From NCBI GenBank assembly GCA_964632305.1, contig CAZWBR010000006.1:1-64000 (forward strand): a stretch of DNA of 64,000 nt, given 5' to 3'. The notes beneath the pieces were generated by a model. That model saw nothing but the letters and a program-made list of their open reading frames with translations. It was not told where the DNA came from and searched no databases. The stretch's first letter is position 1, and every line of letters starts with the position of its first letter. Origin of the DNA: CAZWBR01 sp964632305 (GTDB lineage: Bacteria; Bacteroidota; Bacteroidia; Bacteroidales; Prolixibacteraceae). Positions 37,191-45,152 of this stretch are shown piece by piece. The position numbers and the translations under genes are program-made.

Positions 37191-38306
37191 TTAGTTAAGC
37201 AATTCTGATAATGAAACCGTTGAACCAACAATGGTCACAGTAGTTCCAACAGACATTTTACTGAATAATTCATCCATTTTGCTGTTCGGTAATGCGACAC
37301 AACCATTGGTCCAATCATTTCCCTTTCCTCCATCACCGTGAATCTCGATCAAACTACCGATCCCACGACTTTTAGGAATTAGCCCACTTCGTACCCTGGC
37401 CGCATAGGCTACCCGATCCTCACTGTTTGGATAATTAATCAACAATGCTTTGTAATATTTTGAATCCCGGGAACCTTTCTTTTTGGTAACCGAATAAATG
37501 CCTTCGGGAGTCTTGTTATCACCGGCATATTGCTTATCGCCAACCCAGTTTTTACCCAACTCCACATCATATTCTTTTACCAGTTTCCCGTTATGGTATA
37601 GCATCCCTTTATGTTTTACCTTATCAACAATTAAGGCGTAATTGTTGTTTTTAGCCGAATTGGAAATCGTTGTTTCCACCCAACGCTGCCATTTCGAAAA
37701 ATCGTTAAAATACTCTTTTAACAGCGCATTGACCTCTTTATCGGCATTACTGATCCTGATTTTACCCGCGGTCAACTTCTTGTTGGCCAGCATGACATCC
37801 CCCTTTTCAAATGCACTCAAGCTTTCTTCCACCGATAATTTACCGAACTCATAATCCTTACGGGTCTGAGTTCTAAGCGGCAACTTTATGAAAAAATCGT
37901 GATAGCTGACAAGTTTTTTCCTGAGTGCTTCTGTATCTTTAAGATATTTTGACTTGAGCGTATCCTTATTTGCCCCTGATGAAACCTTCGCTTCTTCAGC
38001 CTTTAATGTGGCTGTAATAACCAGGTCCTCAGATTTTGAGTAGTTTCTAAGAAAAAAAACCTTTTCATTTTGCCTCTTCCACTCAATGAGAGCCATTTTG
38101 TAGTTCTTCTCTGCCGCATTATAAAGCTCAGGAGCATAGACATCCGCATTTACTTTTTTTGCTTTGCTCAAGGCTTCCCCACAAATATTGAACTCTTTTA
38201 CGGGAGGCTTATCCGATATCAGCAACAATACGGCCAAAACAATCACAGCAATAATCAACAATAGGACTATGCTGAAGAAGATTTTTTTTAGTCGTCTCAA
38301 TTTCAT
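37191..38306 (-). CDS. L,D-transpeptidase with an N-terminal helical domain shared with the neighbouring lipoprotein
   Basis: 371 residues: transmembrane anchor at about 9-31, a helical domain at about 40-190, and a YkuD catalytic domain at about 215-365 with IEIHGDGGKGNDWTNGCVAL carrying the nucleophilic cysteine. The helical part, with VYAPELYNAAEKNYKMAL and QNEKVFFLRNYSKSEDL, matches residues 43-95 of the lipoprotein encoded next door (RYVPESFNAAADALKAGL, QNSKFALFRNYDVAKTSL). The shared block suggests that enzyme and lipoprotein contact each other or descend from a common domain. First gene of the three-gene unit, 16 bp before the next. Confidence 0.92.
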   Translation of the reverse strand: MKLRRLKKIFFSIVLLLIIAVIVLAVLLLISDKPPVKEFNICGEALSKAKKVNADVYAPELYNAAEKNYKMALIEWKRQNEKVFFLRNYSKSEDLVITATLKAEEAKVSSGANKDTLKSKYLKDTEALRKKLVSYHDFFIKLPLRTQTRKDYEFGKLSVEESLSAFEKGDVMLANKKLTAGKIRISNADKEVNALLKEYFNDFSKWQRWVETTISNSAKNNNYALIVDKVKHKGMLYHNGKLVKEYDVELGKNWVGDKQYAGDNKTPEGIYSVTKKKGSRDSKYYKALLINYPNSEDRVAYAARVRSGLIPKSRGIGSLIEIHGDGGKGNDWTNGCVALPNSKMDELFSKMSVGTTVTIVGSTVSLSELLN

Positions 38307-38316
38307 ATCTTAAAAT

Positions 38317-38351
38317 TAAAAAGAACCCCCGGAAAATAATCCCAGGGGTCA
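38317..38351 (-). terminator. terminator of the Lys-Lys lipoprotein gene
   Basis: Minus strand: ACCCCTGG / CCGGGGGT type stem (38325-38350, one mismatch) followed by TTCTTTTTAATTTT. It separates the lipoprotein transcript from the transpeptidase genes. Confidence 0.75.
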
Positions 38352-38374
38352 ATTTTTTTAAAGCTTAAAGTGAA

Positions 38375-38983
38375 TTATTTCTTACCACCTTTTGCTTTTG
38401 CGATTACTTCTGTCAATTCAGCGTTGATAGAGTTAGCTTTTTCAACTGCAGGTTTGATTTTTTCAGAAAGAGTAAGTACATCGTCACCGTTAGCAAGACC
38501 AGCAGATACTTCAGTTAAAGTAGTTTCTACTACGCCGATTTCAGTACCGATAGCTTCAAGAGCAGCTTTTCCTTCTTTACCTTTAGGTGCTTTTGCCAAT
38601 AATTCCTTGTCAGCAGCGATAAGGGTAGTAAGATCAGTAACAGCTTGAGTAACTTCAGCTTTTAAAGCTTCTTTCTTAGCAGCAGTTTCTTCTACAGCTT
38701 TAGTTGACAATGTAGCAACTGAAGTCAAAGAAGTTTTTGCAACATCATAGTTACGGAACAAAGCGAATTTTGAGTTCTGTTCTTCAACAGCAGCCAAACC
38801 AGCTTTTAATGCGTCAGCAGCAGCGTTGAATGATTCAGGAACATAACGATCTGCACCTGCAGTTTTTGCAGCTTCAATAGCAGCGTTAGCAGCGTCGATG
38901 TCAGCTTGCGGAACTTTTGCGCAGCTAGCCAATGTGACAACAAGAATACTCAGAGTAACCAGTTTTAATAATCCTTTTTTCAT
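38375..38983 (-). CDS. small alanine-rich helical lipoprotein ending in Lys-Lys (candidate Braun-lipoprotein analogue)
   Basis: 202 residues with lipobox LASC (Cys21). The mature part is almost wholly helical and rich in Ala, Glu, Lys and Thr, with DIDAANAAIEAAKTAGADRY and heptad-like spacing throughout, and it ends AKAKGGKK. E. coli Lpp, also a helical lipoprotein, is joined to peptidoglycan through its C-terminal lysine by L,D-transpeptidases; two such enzymes are encoded immediately downstream. Codon use is strongly biased (gct/gca, gaa, aaa), unlike the flanking genes, as expected of an abundant protein, and it has its own terminator. The linkage role is inference. Confidence 0.85.
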   Translation of the reverse strand: MKKGLLKLVTLSILVVTLASCAKVPQADIDAANAAIEAAKTAGADRYVPESFNAAADALKAGLAAVEEQNSKFALFRNYDVAKTSLTSVATLSTKAVEETAAKKEALKAEVTQAVTDLTTLIAADKELLAKAPKGKEGKAALEAIGTEIGVVETTLTEVSAGLANGDDVLTLSEKIKPAVEKANSINAELTEVIAKAKGGKK

Positions 38984-39102
38984 AATTTTGAAAAATTTAA
39001 AAAATGTAATTCAATGTTTTTGTTCAAACAATTTCAACTTTTAGACGCAAATCAAATCCGAGGTCACAGCGTTTTTTATTTTTTTTTTTCATTTCAGTGA
39101 AC

Positions 39103-39110
39103 TATATTTG
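39103..39110 (+). promoter_or_regulatory. -7 promoter box of the ECF sigma gene
   Basis: TATATTTG is an exact TAnnTTTG match 39 bp upstream of the sigma-factor ATG, preceded by a T-rich stretch at the -33 region. Confidence 0.55.
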
Positions 39111-39148
39111 CAAATCGCTTAATGTGAATGTTTTACGTAAATTAAAAA

Positions 39149-39709
39149 ATGGTTAACAAATTATCTGTTAATGATCTCCCGGATAAAGAGATCATCAGAA
39201 AGATAAAATACGAACACGATACCAATCTCTTTGGAATCCTTTATTCCAGGTATTCCTCCAAAGTTTTTGACAAATGTAACTCTATGCTCAAAGACTCTGG
39301 CTTGGCTCAGGAGTTTGTCCAGGACATATTTTGTAAGGTTTTTGAAAAATTATCCGATTTCAGAGGGGAATCCAATTTCGCCACCTGGCTTTATGCCATC
39401 ACCTATAATCATTGTATCGAATATCTCCGAGTGAAAAAGAAAATGAATTATCCTGAATGGAATAGCCAGCATGAATTGCCCGATGTTATCGATGAAATCC
39501 ATGAAAAAGAATTAAGCAGTGATCGCCTGATGAAAATCCTGGATCAGATCCACCCGGAAGAAAAGGCCCTGCTTACGATGCATTACATCGACAACCTGCC
39601 TATTTCATACATTCAAACCGCCCTAAAAATAAGCGAAAGCGCAACTAAAATGAGACTAAAAAGAGCTCGCGACCGGGTGGCTTTTCTTTACTCTCAAGAA
39701 TTTAAATAA
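39149..39709 (+). CDS. ECF-type RNA polymerase sigma factor
   Basis: A 186-residue group-4 sigma factor: region 2 at about 25-95 (LYSRYSSKVFDKCNSMLKDS, EFVQDIFCKVFEKLSDFRGE, FATWLYAITYNHCIEYLR) and region 4 at about 125-180 (EEKALLTMHYIDNLPISYIQ, KISESATKMRLKRARDRVAF). No anti-sigma gene follows; the next gene encodes a cytosolic PepSY-like protein, and whether it acts as a partner is unknown. The opposite neighbour is the Lys-Lys lipoprotein, divergently transcribed. Confidence 0.95.
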   Translation: MVNKLSVNDLPDKEIIRKIKYEHDTNLFGILYSRYSSKVFDKCNSMLKDSGLAQEFVQDIFCKVFEKLSDFRGESNFATWLYAITYNHCIEYLRVKKKMNYPEWNSQHELPDVIDEIHEKELSSDRLMKILDQIHPEEKALLTMHYIDNLPISYIQTALKISESATKMRLKRARDRVAFLYSQEFK

Positions 39710-39819
39710 GTATAAAAGAACAAAATAATTGTGACTTTTTATTATTTATCCGTCTTAAGAATTGAGTAATCGAATCGGTCAATATCACCACGGGTTTCAT
39801 TCCATCTTAATTTCGCTGC

Positions 39820-40245
39820 ATGAAAGACTTTATCTTAAAATACCTGTTTAGAATAAATTTCAACTCGCCAGGCCATACCGTTTTGAAGAATTTTAAAGTT
39901 CAGTTTCCTGAGGCCACCAACATTGAATGGTCCAAGGAAAAAGACAATATCTTTGAAGCTATCTTTCGTGTCAATGGAATTGAAACTATCGCCTGGTTTG
40001 AAAAATCAGGCCATTGGTTGAAAACAGAAACCAATTATAAACTTGAAATGCTTAACAAGGAGATTCGTCAAAAACTTGAAGCATTTGGCCAAATCATGAG
40101 TTCTATCTTCATTGAAACAGCCGATCGCAAAAGCAATTACGAATTTATCATCCGCGACTCCTGGCAGGTCCGCCATCTCTTCATCACCGATAGCGAGGGA
40201 AATGTCCTCGATCGCAGAAACTTTGACGAAAACGAGATTATTTAG
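39820..40245 (+). CDS. PepSY-like small protein without signal peptide
   Basis: A 141-residue protein whose central part follows the PepSY-like pattern of Bacteroidota (VLKNFKVQFPEATNIEWSKE, then EAIFRVNGIETIAWFEKSGH). Family members usually carry a signal peptide; here the N-terminus MKDFILKYLFRINF has no cleavage site, so it appears cytosolic or a divergent relative. It lies 110 bp after the sigma factor and 11 bp before the next gene. Function unknown; confidence in the family is modest. Confidence 0.7.
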   Translation: MKDFILKYLFRINFNSPGHTVLKNFKVQFPEATNIEWSKEKDNIFEAIFRVNGIETIAWFEKSGHWLKTETNYKLEMLNKEIRQKLEAFGQIMSSIFIETADRKSNYEFIIRDSWQVRHLFITDSEGNVLDRRNFDENEII

Positions 40246-40256
40246 CGCCCCGCTTG

Positions 40257-40817
40257 ATGACACTCACCGCCGGACAACAAAAAAAGGTCGAAGAGGCTAT
40301 TGCTCTTGAATTCTCCCTCCATTCCCAAGCCCACCTTAAAGATCTCTATAAAAACTTCTTCCAGGACCACTTCGGCCCCGGGCATCTGATCGGCAATCCT
40401 GATAAAGCGTTGGATTATCTGGTGCGCGAAATTAACGAATCGACACTCTTCGACAAGGAATCATTCCACTATTTGGGTTATAATCACAACTTTGTACGTG
40501 TAAACCTGAAACTTGTCAAAGATAACATCATCCCCCTCGATGAGTTTTTCAGCCTCTTTCTCGAAAGTACCGGAAATGTTTCACACCCCACCATCGAACA
40601 ATGGATCAGTATCTGGAATGGCATTCTGAAGAGAATAAAGGATCAGAATCTCAATCTTCCCGAATTCGACAATGAATGTCTCGAAATTGACGATAACCTA
40701 AAAAAGGGCGTATTCGTGGGGCATCACAGCGAGGCTTACGAACAACTCTATCATCCTCACTACCGGATTATTAGCTCCTCAATAGTCGACAAAATAAGGA
40801 ACCGGTATCACCTGTGA
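40257..40817 (+). CDS. conserved hypothetical protein with HFGPGH and YHPHYR motifs
   Basis: 186 residues from ATG 40257 (a TTG one codon earlier also opens the frame). No signal peptide or membrane segment. Conserved-looking blocks are FFQDHFGPGHLIGNPDKALD, ESFHYLGYNHNFVRVNLKLV, VGHHSEAYEQLYHPHYRIIS. The clustered histidines and acidic residues hint at a metal-dependent enzyme, but I cannot assign a family. It is cotranscribed with the PepSY-like gene. Confidence 0.8.
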   Translation: MTLTAGQQKKVEEAIALEFSLHSQAHLKDLYKNFFQDHFGPGHLIGNPDKALDYLVREINESTLFDKESFHYLGYNHNFVRVNLKLVKDNIIPLDEFFSLFLESTGNVSHPTIEQWISIWNGILKRIKDQNLNLPEFDNECLEIDDNLKKGVFVGHHSEAYEQLYHPHYRIISSSIVDKIRNRYHL

Positions 40818-40827
40818 AAAAATACAT

Positions 40828-41400
40828 TTAACTCTCTTTAGTCAATTCCCGGTACCGGTAACAATCCACCAAATGGTCATTGACCATCCCCGTAGCCTGC
40901 ATGTGGGAATAAACAATAGTAGGCCCGACAAAATTGAAACCTCTGCCCTTCAGGTCTTTCGAAATAGTTTTGGAAAGCTCGGTTTCTGCCGGAATCTCCG
41001 ATAATGTTTTAAATCGGTTCCGGATTGGCTTTCCTTCAACAAAGGCCCAAATATACCGGTCAAAACTCCCAAACTGCTCCTGTACCTTTAAAAAGGACCT
41101 GGCATTCTGAACCGAGGCATCAATCTTAAGCTTGTTGCGGATAATCCGGGCATCAGATTTCAGGGCTTCAATCTTCGACGAGTCATACCGGGCAATCTTC
41201 CCGGGGTCAAAACCATCGTACAACAATCGATAATCCTCCCGTTTCCGAAGAACGGTATGCCAGCTTAATCCGGCCTGAACCCCTTCCAGTAATAAAAACT
41301 CGAAAATCTTACGATCATCATGAAGCGGGACTCCCCACTCCGTATCATGATAATTCTGATACAGTTCATCCCGCAGACACCACTCACATCTTTTTAACAT
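40828..41400 (-). CDS. tag: DNA-3-methyladenine glycosylase I
   Basis: Removes 3-methyladenine from alkylated DNA. 190 residues, normal for Tag. The zinc site is formed by Cys5 (MLKRCEWCL), His18 in YHDTEWGVPLHD, and the C-terminal His and Cys in VNDHLVDCYRY. The helix-hairpin-helix core ...LLEGVQAGLSWHTVLRKRED and KGRGFNFVGPTIVYSHMQAT are present. Single gene, convergent with the hypothetical gene at 40257-40817. Confidence 0.96.
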   Translation of the reverse strand: MLKRCEWCLRDELYQNYHDTEWGVPLHDDRKIFEFLLLEGVQAGLSWHTVLRKREDYRLLYDGFDPGKIARYDSSKIEALKSDARIIRNKLKIDASVQNARSFLKVQEQFGSFDRYIWAFVEGKPIRNRFKTLSEIPAETELSKTISKDLKGRGFNFVGPTIVYSHMQATGMVNDHLVDCYRYRELTKES

Positions 41401-41460
41401 GCCTTATAGATTATTATCGCAAATTTAAAAATCCGGCCCAATGTCGCATGATTATATTGC

Positions 41461-41468
41461 TATTTTTG
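41461..41468 (+). promoter_or_regulatory. -7 promoter box upstream of the TPR gene
   Basis: TATTTTTG, an exact TAnnTTTG match 27 bp ahead of the ATG; no clear -33 box. Confidence 0.4.
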
Positions 41469-41494
41469 CTTTAAATATAATGCTTTAAATTCTC

Positions 41495-43519
41495 ATGAAG
41501 CGGATTTTTATTTCATTTGTTCTTGCAATTGTCTCACTATCTGCCTTTGCACAGTTAAACACCGATCATTATTTCTATATCGGCCGAAGCCGGATCTATT
41601 TCGGAAATTATGTCAGCGCAATTGAGAATCTGAACATTGTGATCAAGATAAAACCCCATCTCCCGGAGCCCTACTTCTACCGGGGAGTAGCCAAACATTA
41701 CATCGACGATTTCAGGGGAGCCAAAGCCGATTACGATAAAGCCATCGAAATAAAACCCTTCTACCCCGAAGCCTACATGTACCGGGGAATGGCTAATTAC
41801 GAACTAAATAATTACGAGGAGGCCTTAAAGGATTACTCCAATGCCCTCGAATACAACAGCAACGACCCCGACATTTATAATAACCGGGGGATTACCAAGG
41901 TGGCAATGGAAGATATCGACGGGGCAATCGCCGATTATACCAAAGCCATCGAGCTGAAACCCACGGCCGCCAACACTTATCTGAACCGCAGTAATGCCAA
42001 ACAGATCAGGAAAGACTGGGATGGCGCCATTGCCGACTGCGATGCCGCCATCAGGATCCGGCCACACTTTGCCAGCGCCTATCTGATGAGGGGCATAGCC
42101 AAATTCGAGAAAAATGATCTGGCCGGGGCTCTCAAAGATTATGACCTCTGCATCAGGCTCGATTCCAAGATGGCACAGGCTTTCGTCAACCGCGGCATTG
42201 TCAAACACCGGCTGGAAGATCTGCGCGGGGCTATCCTCGATTATGATATGGCCATCAAGCTCAATCCCAATATCGCTACCGCATGGATAAACCGTGGTAT
42301 TGCCAGGGAGAATCTGCAGCAACCGGGTTTCGAACAGGACTATGCCATGGCCACCCAGCTCGATCCAAAATTTGCCGAATTCAAAGAAAGACTTGATTAC
42401 GAGAACGAAAGGGAACGACAACGGCGCCAGTATGGTTTCTATTTGCCCAATCCAAATCAATCGCAAAATACAACCCAAAACTCTCAAAACACGGCTGCCG
42501 CGAATGCTGCACAGGCTCCTTCGCAAGGATCCCCGGTCAATCAACAGGGCACCACTCAGCAAACCGGACAAAATCTGGCACAGGCCAACCAACCAGCCGC
42601 TGCCGCCGATACCGCCTCTTACCAGCAAAATTCTAAGAGCGGTCCGGTCACCCAAAACCGCAAACGAAGAAATATCGTCGTTAACGAGGAAGGCCAGGTC
42701 ACCGAAACCGAAATCACCAACGGGATGGTTCAAAACAAATATGTCAAAATTGAACTCCAACCCGATTTCTCAATATCCATCTTCAACAAAGACTCTCTTG
42801 ATTACAGCAGATTACAATACTACAGCATGGAGATCGAAGCGATGAATAAAATAAACGACAACGATCCTTTCCTGCTCATTTCCAATAAACCAATCCCCTT
42901 TGGGCTCAATTTAAAGAGCCTCTACAATGACCGTATTGCAAACTGGAACAAAGAGATCGGTGCCAATAAAAAAAGCGCAAACGCCTTCCTGAACCGGGGC
43001 ATCCTTTACGAGCTCAGCGAAAACTACAATGAGGCGATTGGCGATTTCAGCAACGCCATCAACCTCGACAAAAGGAGCTTACTGGCCTATTTGGGCCGCG
43101 CCAATGCACGAACCAAGATGGTCGATTATATCCTCTCGCGCCAATCGTTTCCCGAACCAACAACGCTGAAACTCCAGGGTGCAGCAGCCTCCTCCGACAC
43201 CCTGAAATCGGAAAAGCGCATCCTCGATTACGACGAAATAATCTCCGATTACGAATCGATCATTTATATGAACCCAAGTTTTATCTTTGCATGGTTTAAC
43301 ATGGCCAACACCAAGGTGAAAAAACGCGATTACCTCAGCGCTTTAGACGATTATTCCAAAGCGATACAACTCGAACCCGAATTTGCGGAAGCCTATTTTA
43401 ACAGGGGACTGACCCGCATCTATCTCGATGATCTCGACGGCGGAGCCCTCGATTTGAGTAAAGCCGGCGAACTTGGCCTGACCGAGGCTTATAATGTGAT
43501 TAAACGATATTGTAACTAA
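41495..43519 (+). CDS. secreted tetratricopeptide-repeat protein with Q/N-rich linker
   Basis: 674 residues with signal peptide (ending SLSAFAQ). Residues of about 25-295 hold eight consecutive 34-residue TPRs (for example AKADYDKAIEIKPFYPEAYM). A linker at about 315-380 is low complexity, rich in Gln, Asn and Ala. A second TPR block occupies about 485-660 and ends the protein. Such proteins act as periplasmic or outer-membrane scaffolds; the partner is unknown. The gene lies upstream of rarA, 63 bp before its start, possibly in one transcript. Confidence 0.93.
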   Translation: MKRIFISFVLAIVSLSAFAQLNTDHYFYIGRSRIYFGNYVSAIENLNIVIKIKPHLPEPYFYRGVAKHYIDDFRGAKADYDKAIEIKPFYPEAYMYRGMANYELNNYEEALKDYSNALEYNSNDPDIYNNRGITKVAMEDIDGAIADYTKAIELKPTAANTYLNRSNAKQIRKDWDGAIADCDAAIRIRPHFASAYLMRGIAKFEKNDLAGALKDYDLCIRLDSKMAQAFVNRGIVKHRLEDLRGAILDYDMAIKLNPNIATAWINRGIARENLQQPGFEQDYAMATQLDPKFAEFKERLDYENERERQRRQYGFYLPNPNQSQNTTQNSQNTAAANAAQAPSQGSPVNQQGTTQQTGQNLAQANQPAAAADTASYQQNSKSGPVTQNRKRRNIVVNEEGQVTETEITNGMVQNKYVKIELQPDFSISIFNKDSLDYSRLQYYSMEIEAMNKINDNDPFLLISNKPIPFGLNLKSLYNDRIANWNKEIGANKKSANAFLNRGILYELSENYNEAIGDFSNAINLDKRSLLAYLGRANARTKMVDYILSRQSFPEPTTLKLQGAAASSDTLKSEKRILDYDEIISDYESIIYMNPSFIFAWFNMANTKVKKRDYLSALDDYSKAIQLEPEFAEAYFNRGLTRIYLDDLDGGALDLSKAGELGLTEAYNVIKRYCN

Positions 43520-43582
43520 AAACAGCGCTTGCTACCCTTAGGCCCAAAGCCCGTAGCTAAAAGCCAAAAGCAACATAAAGAA

Positions 43583-44854
43583 ATGAGCTATCAACCCCTT
43601 GCTGAAAGGCTTCGCCCTAAGACGCTTGAAGAATACATCGGACAGAAACACCTTGTCGGTGAAGGGGCTGTACTGCGAAAAATGATCGATTCGGGTCTCC
43701 TCTCCTCCATCATCCTGTGGGGCCCCCCCGGGGTCGGAAAAACAACCCTGGCTAAGATTATTGCCAACACCCTTAACCGCCCGTTTTACATCTTAAGCGC
43801 CATCAATTCAGGCGTGAAAGATGTCCGCGAGGTGATTGACAAAGCCAAAAACAACCAGTTTTTCTCAGCCCCCAATCCCATCCTCTTTATCGACGAAATC
43901 CATCGTTTCAGCAAGGCTCAGCAAGATTCGCTGCTCGGCGCCGTCGAACAGGGACTGGTCACCCTGATCGGAGCGACAACGGAAAACCCCTCGTTCGAGG
44001 TCATCTCCCCGCTCCTCTCCCGCTGCCAGGTCTATGTCTTGAAATCGCTCGAAAAAGATGATTTGCTTACCCTGCTCGAACGGGCCATCACCACCGACCC
44101 GATCCTAAAAAAGCGAAAAATAACGGTAGAAGAACACGAAGCCCTGCTCCGTTTCTCAGGGGGCGACGCCCGTAAACTGCTCAATGTCTTGGAACTGGTC
44201 CTCAACGCTGAACCATCCGACGAAATCGTCCTGACCAATGAAATGGTGACGGAAAGGCTTCAGGAAAACCTGGCCTTGTACGACAAAAACGGCGAGATGC
44301 ATTACGACATCATTTCCGCTTTCATCAAAAGCATCCGGGGCGGCGATCCCGATGCCGCGGTCTATTACCTGGCCCGGATGATCGAGGGTGGCGAAGATGT
44401 CAAATTTATTGCCCGACGCCTGTTGATCCTCTCCGCTGAAGATGTTGGGCTGGCCAATCCCAACGCGCTGTTGTTGGCTCAGAGCACTTTCGACGCGGTC
44501 CATAAAATAGGAATGCCCGAATCGCGGATCATCCTCTCGGAATGCGCCATCTATCTGGCCACCTCTCCCAAAAGCAACTCGGCCTACGCGGCCATCAACG
44601 ACGCCATCGCCGAAGTACAAAACTCCGGCCACCTTCCTGTGCCACTCCATCTTCGCAATGCCCCCACTAAATTGATGAAACAACTGGGCTACGGCAAAGA
44701 ATACAAATATGCCCACTCCTATGAGGGCAACTTTGTCGATCAGGATTTTCTCCCCAAAAAAATCAAAAACAAGCGCTTCTATACCCCTCAGAACAACGCT
44801 ACTGAGCAGAAAATACTGGAACGGCTGAAGATCTGGTGGAAAAACAGATTCTAA
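43583..44854 (+). CDS. rarA: replication-associated recombination protein A (AAA+ ATPase)
   Basis: Clamp-loader-like ATPase (MgsA) that acts at stalled replication forks. Start set at ATG 43583 (MSYQPLAERLRPKTLEEYIG), the normal family N-terminus, rather than the TTG at 43529. Walker A is GPPGVGKTTLAK, Walker B LFIDEIHRFSKAQQD, sensor 1 ATTENPSFEV; the C-terminal tetramerisation domain includes SAEDVGLANPNALLLAQSTF. 423 residues, complete. Codon use is GC-richer than the surrounding AT-rich genes. Confidence 0.97.
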   Translation: MSYQPLAERLRPKTLEEYIGQKHLVGEGAVLRKMIDSGLLSSIILWGPPGVGKTTLAKIIANTLNRPFYILSAINSGVKDVREVIDKAKNNQFFSAPNPILFIDEIHRFSKAQQDSLLGAVEQGLVTLIGATTENPSFEVISPLLSRCQVYVLKSLEKDDLLTLLERAITTDPILKKRKITVEEHEALLRFSGGDARKLLNVLELVLNAEPSDEIVLTNEMVTERLQENLALYDKNGEMHYDIISAFIKSIRGGDPDAAVYYLARMIEGGEDVKFIARRLLILSAEDVGLANPNALLLAQSTFDAVHKIGMPESRIILSECAIYLATSPKSNSAYAAINDAIAEVQNSGHLPVPLHLRNAPTKLMKQLGYGKEYKYAHSYEGNFVDQDFLPKKIKNKRFYTPQNNATEQKILERLKIWWKNRF

Positions 44855-44938
44855 AATCCTTACCGTTTAACTCATCCTTATCTGTTTTATCAACACAATT
44901 TAACTAATATCTTAGTCGTAAAACTAATCCATTAGTCT

Positions 44939-44946
44939 TATATTTG
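44939..44946 (+). promoter_or_regulatory. -7 promoter box ahead of a small ORF
   Basis: TATATTTG, an exact TAnnTTTG match 25 bp ahead of the ATG at 44971; it may also serve the TPR gene at 45153. Confidence 0.45.
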
Positions 44947-44970
44947 CTGAATAGTATTTAACTATTTGCC

Positions 44971-45120
44971 ATGATGTCGGATACAGTTCAGACCGATGGT
45001 CTTGCCATCGCCACCGGGTCGGGTCCAATCCGGCCATACCCCATCGTCATCCTAAAAAATGACGGTAAGAAAGTGAGCAAACGATTGGCCAACAATGTGA
45101 ACGATTATTTATCCGTATAG
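44971..45120 (+). CDS. possible small protein (49 aa), unknown
   Basis: ATG 44971 to TAG 45118-45120. The product begins MMSDTVQTDGLAIATGSGPI and ends NNVNDYLSV, with a basic stretch LKNDGKKVSKRLANN. It has no recognisable domain. A good -7 box lies 25 bp upstream and the stop is 32 bp before the next TPR gene, so it could be a real leader gene or just an untranslated leader. Homologue search would decide. Confidence 0.35.
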   Translation: MMSDTVQTDGLAIATGSGPIRPYPIVILKNDGKKVSKRLANNVNDYLSV

Positions 45121-45152
45121 TATTGAATTAATAAACTTAACACGAACAGACC

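Noticed and set aside
41825..42760. 311-codon frame antisense to the TPR gene
   Set aside because: Long only because of codon bias in the TPR gene, which has a signal peptide and clear repeats on the other strand.
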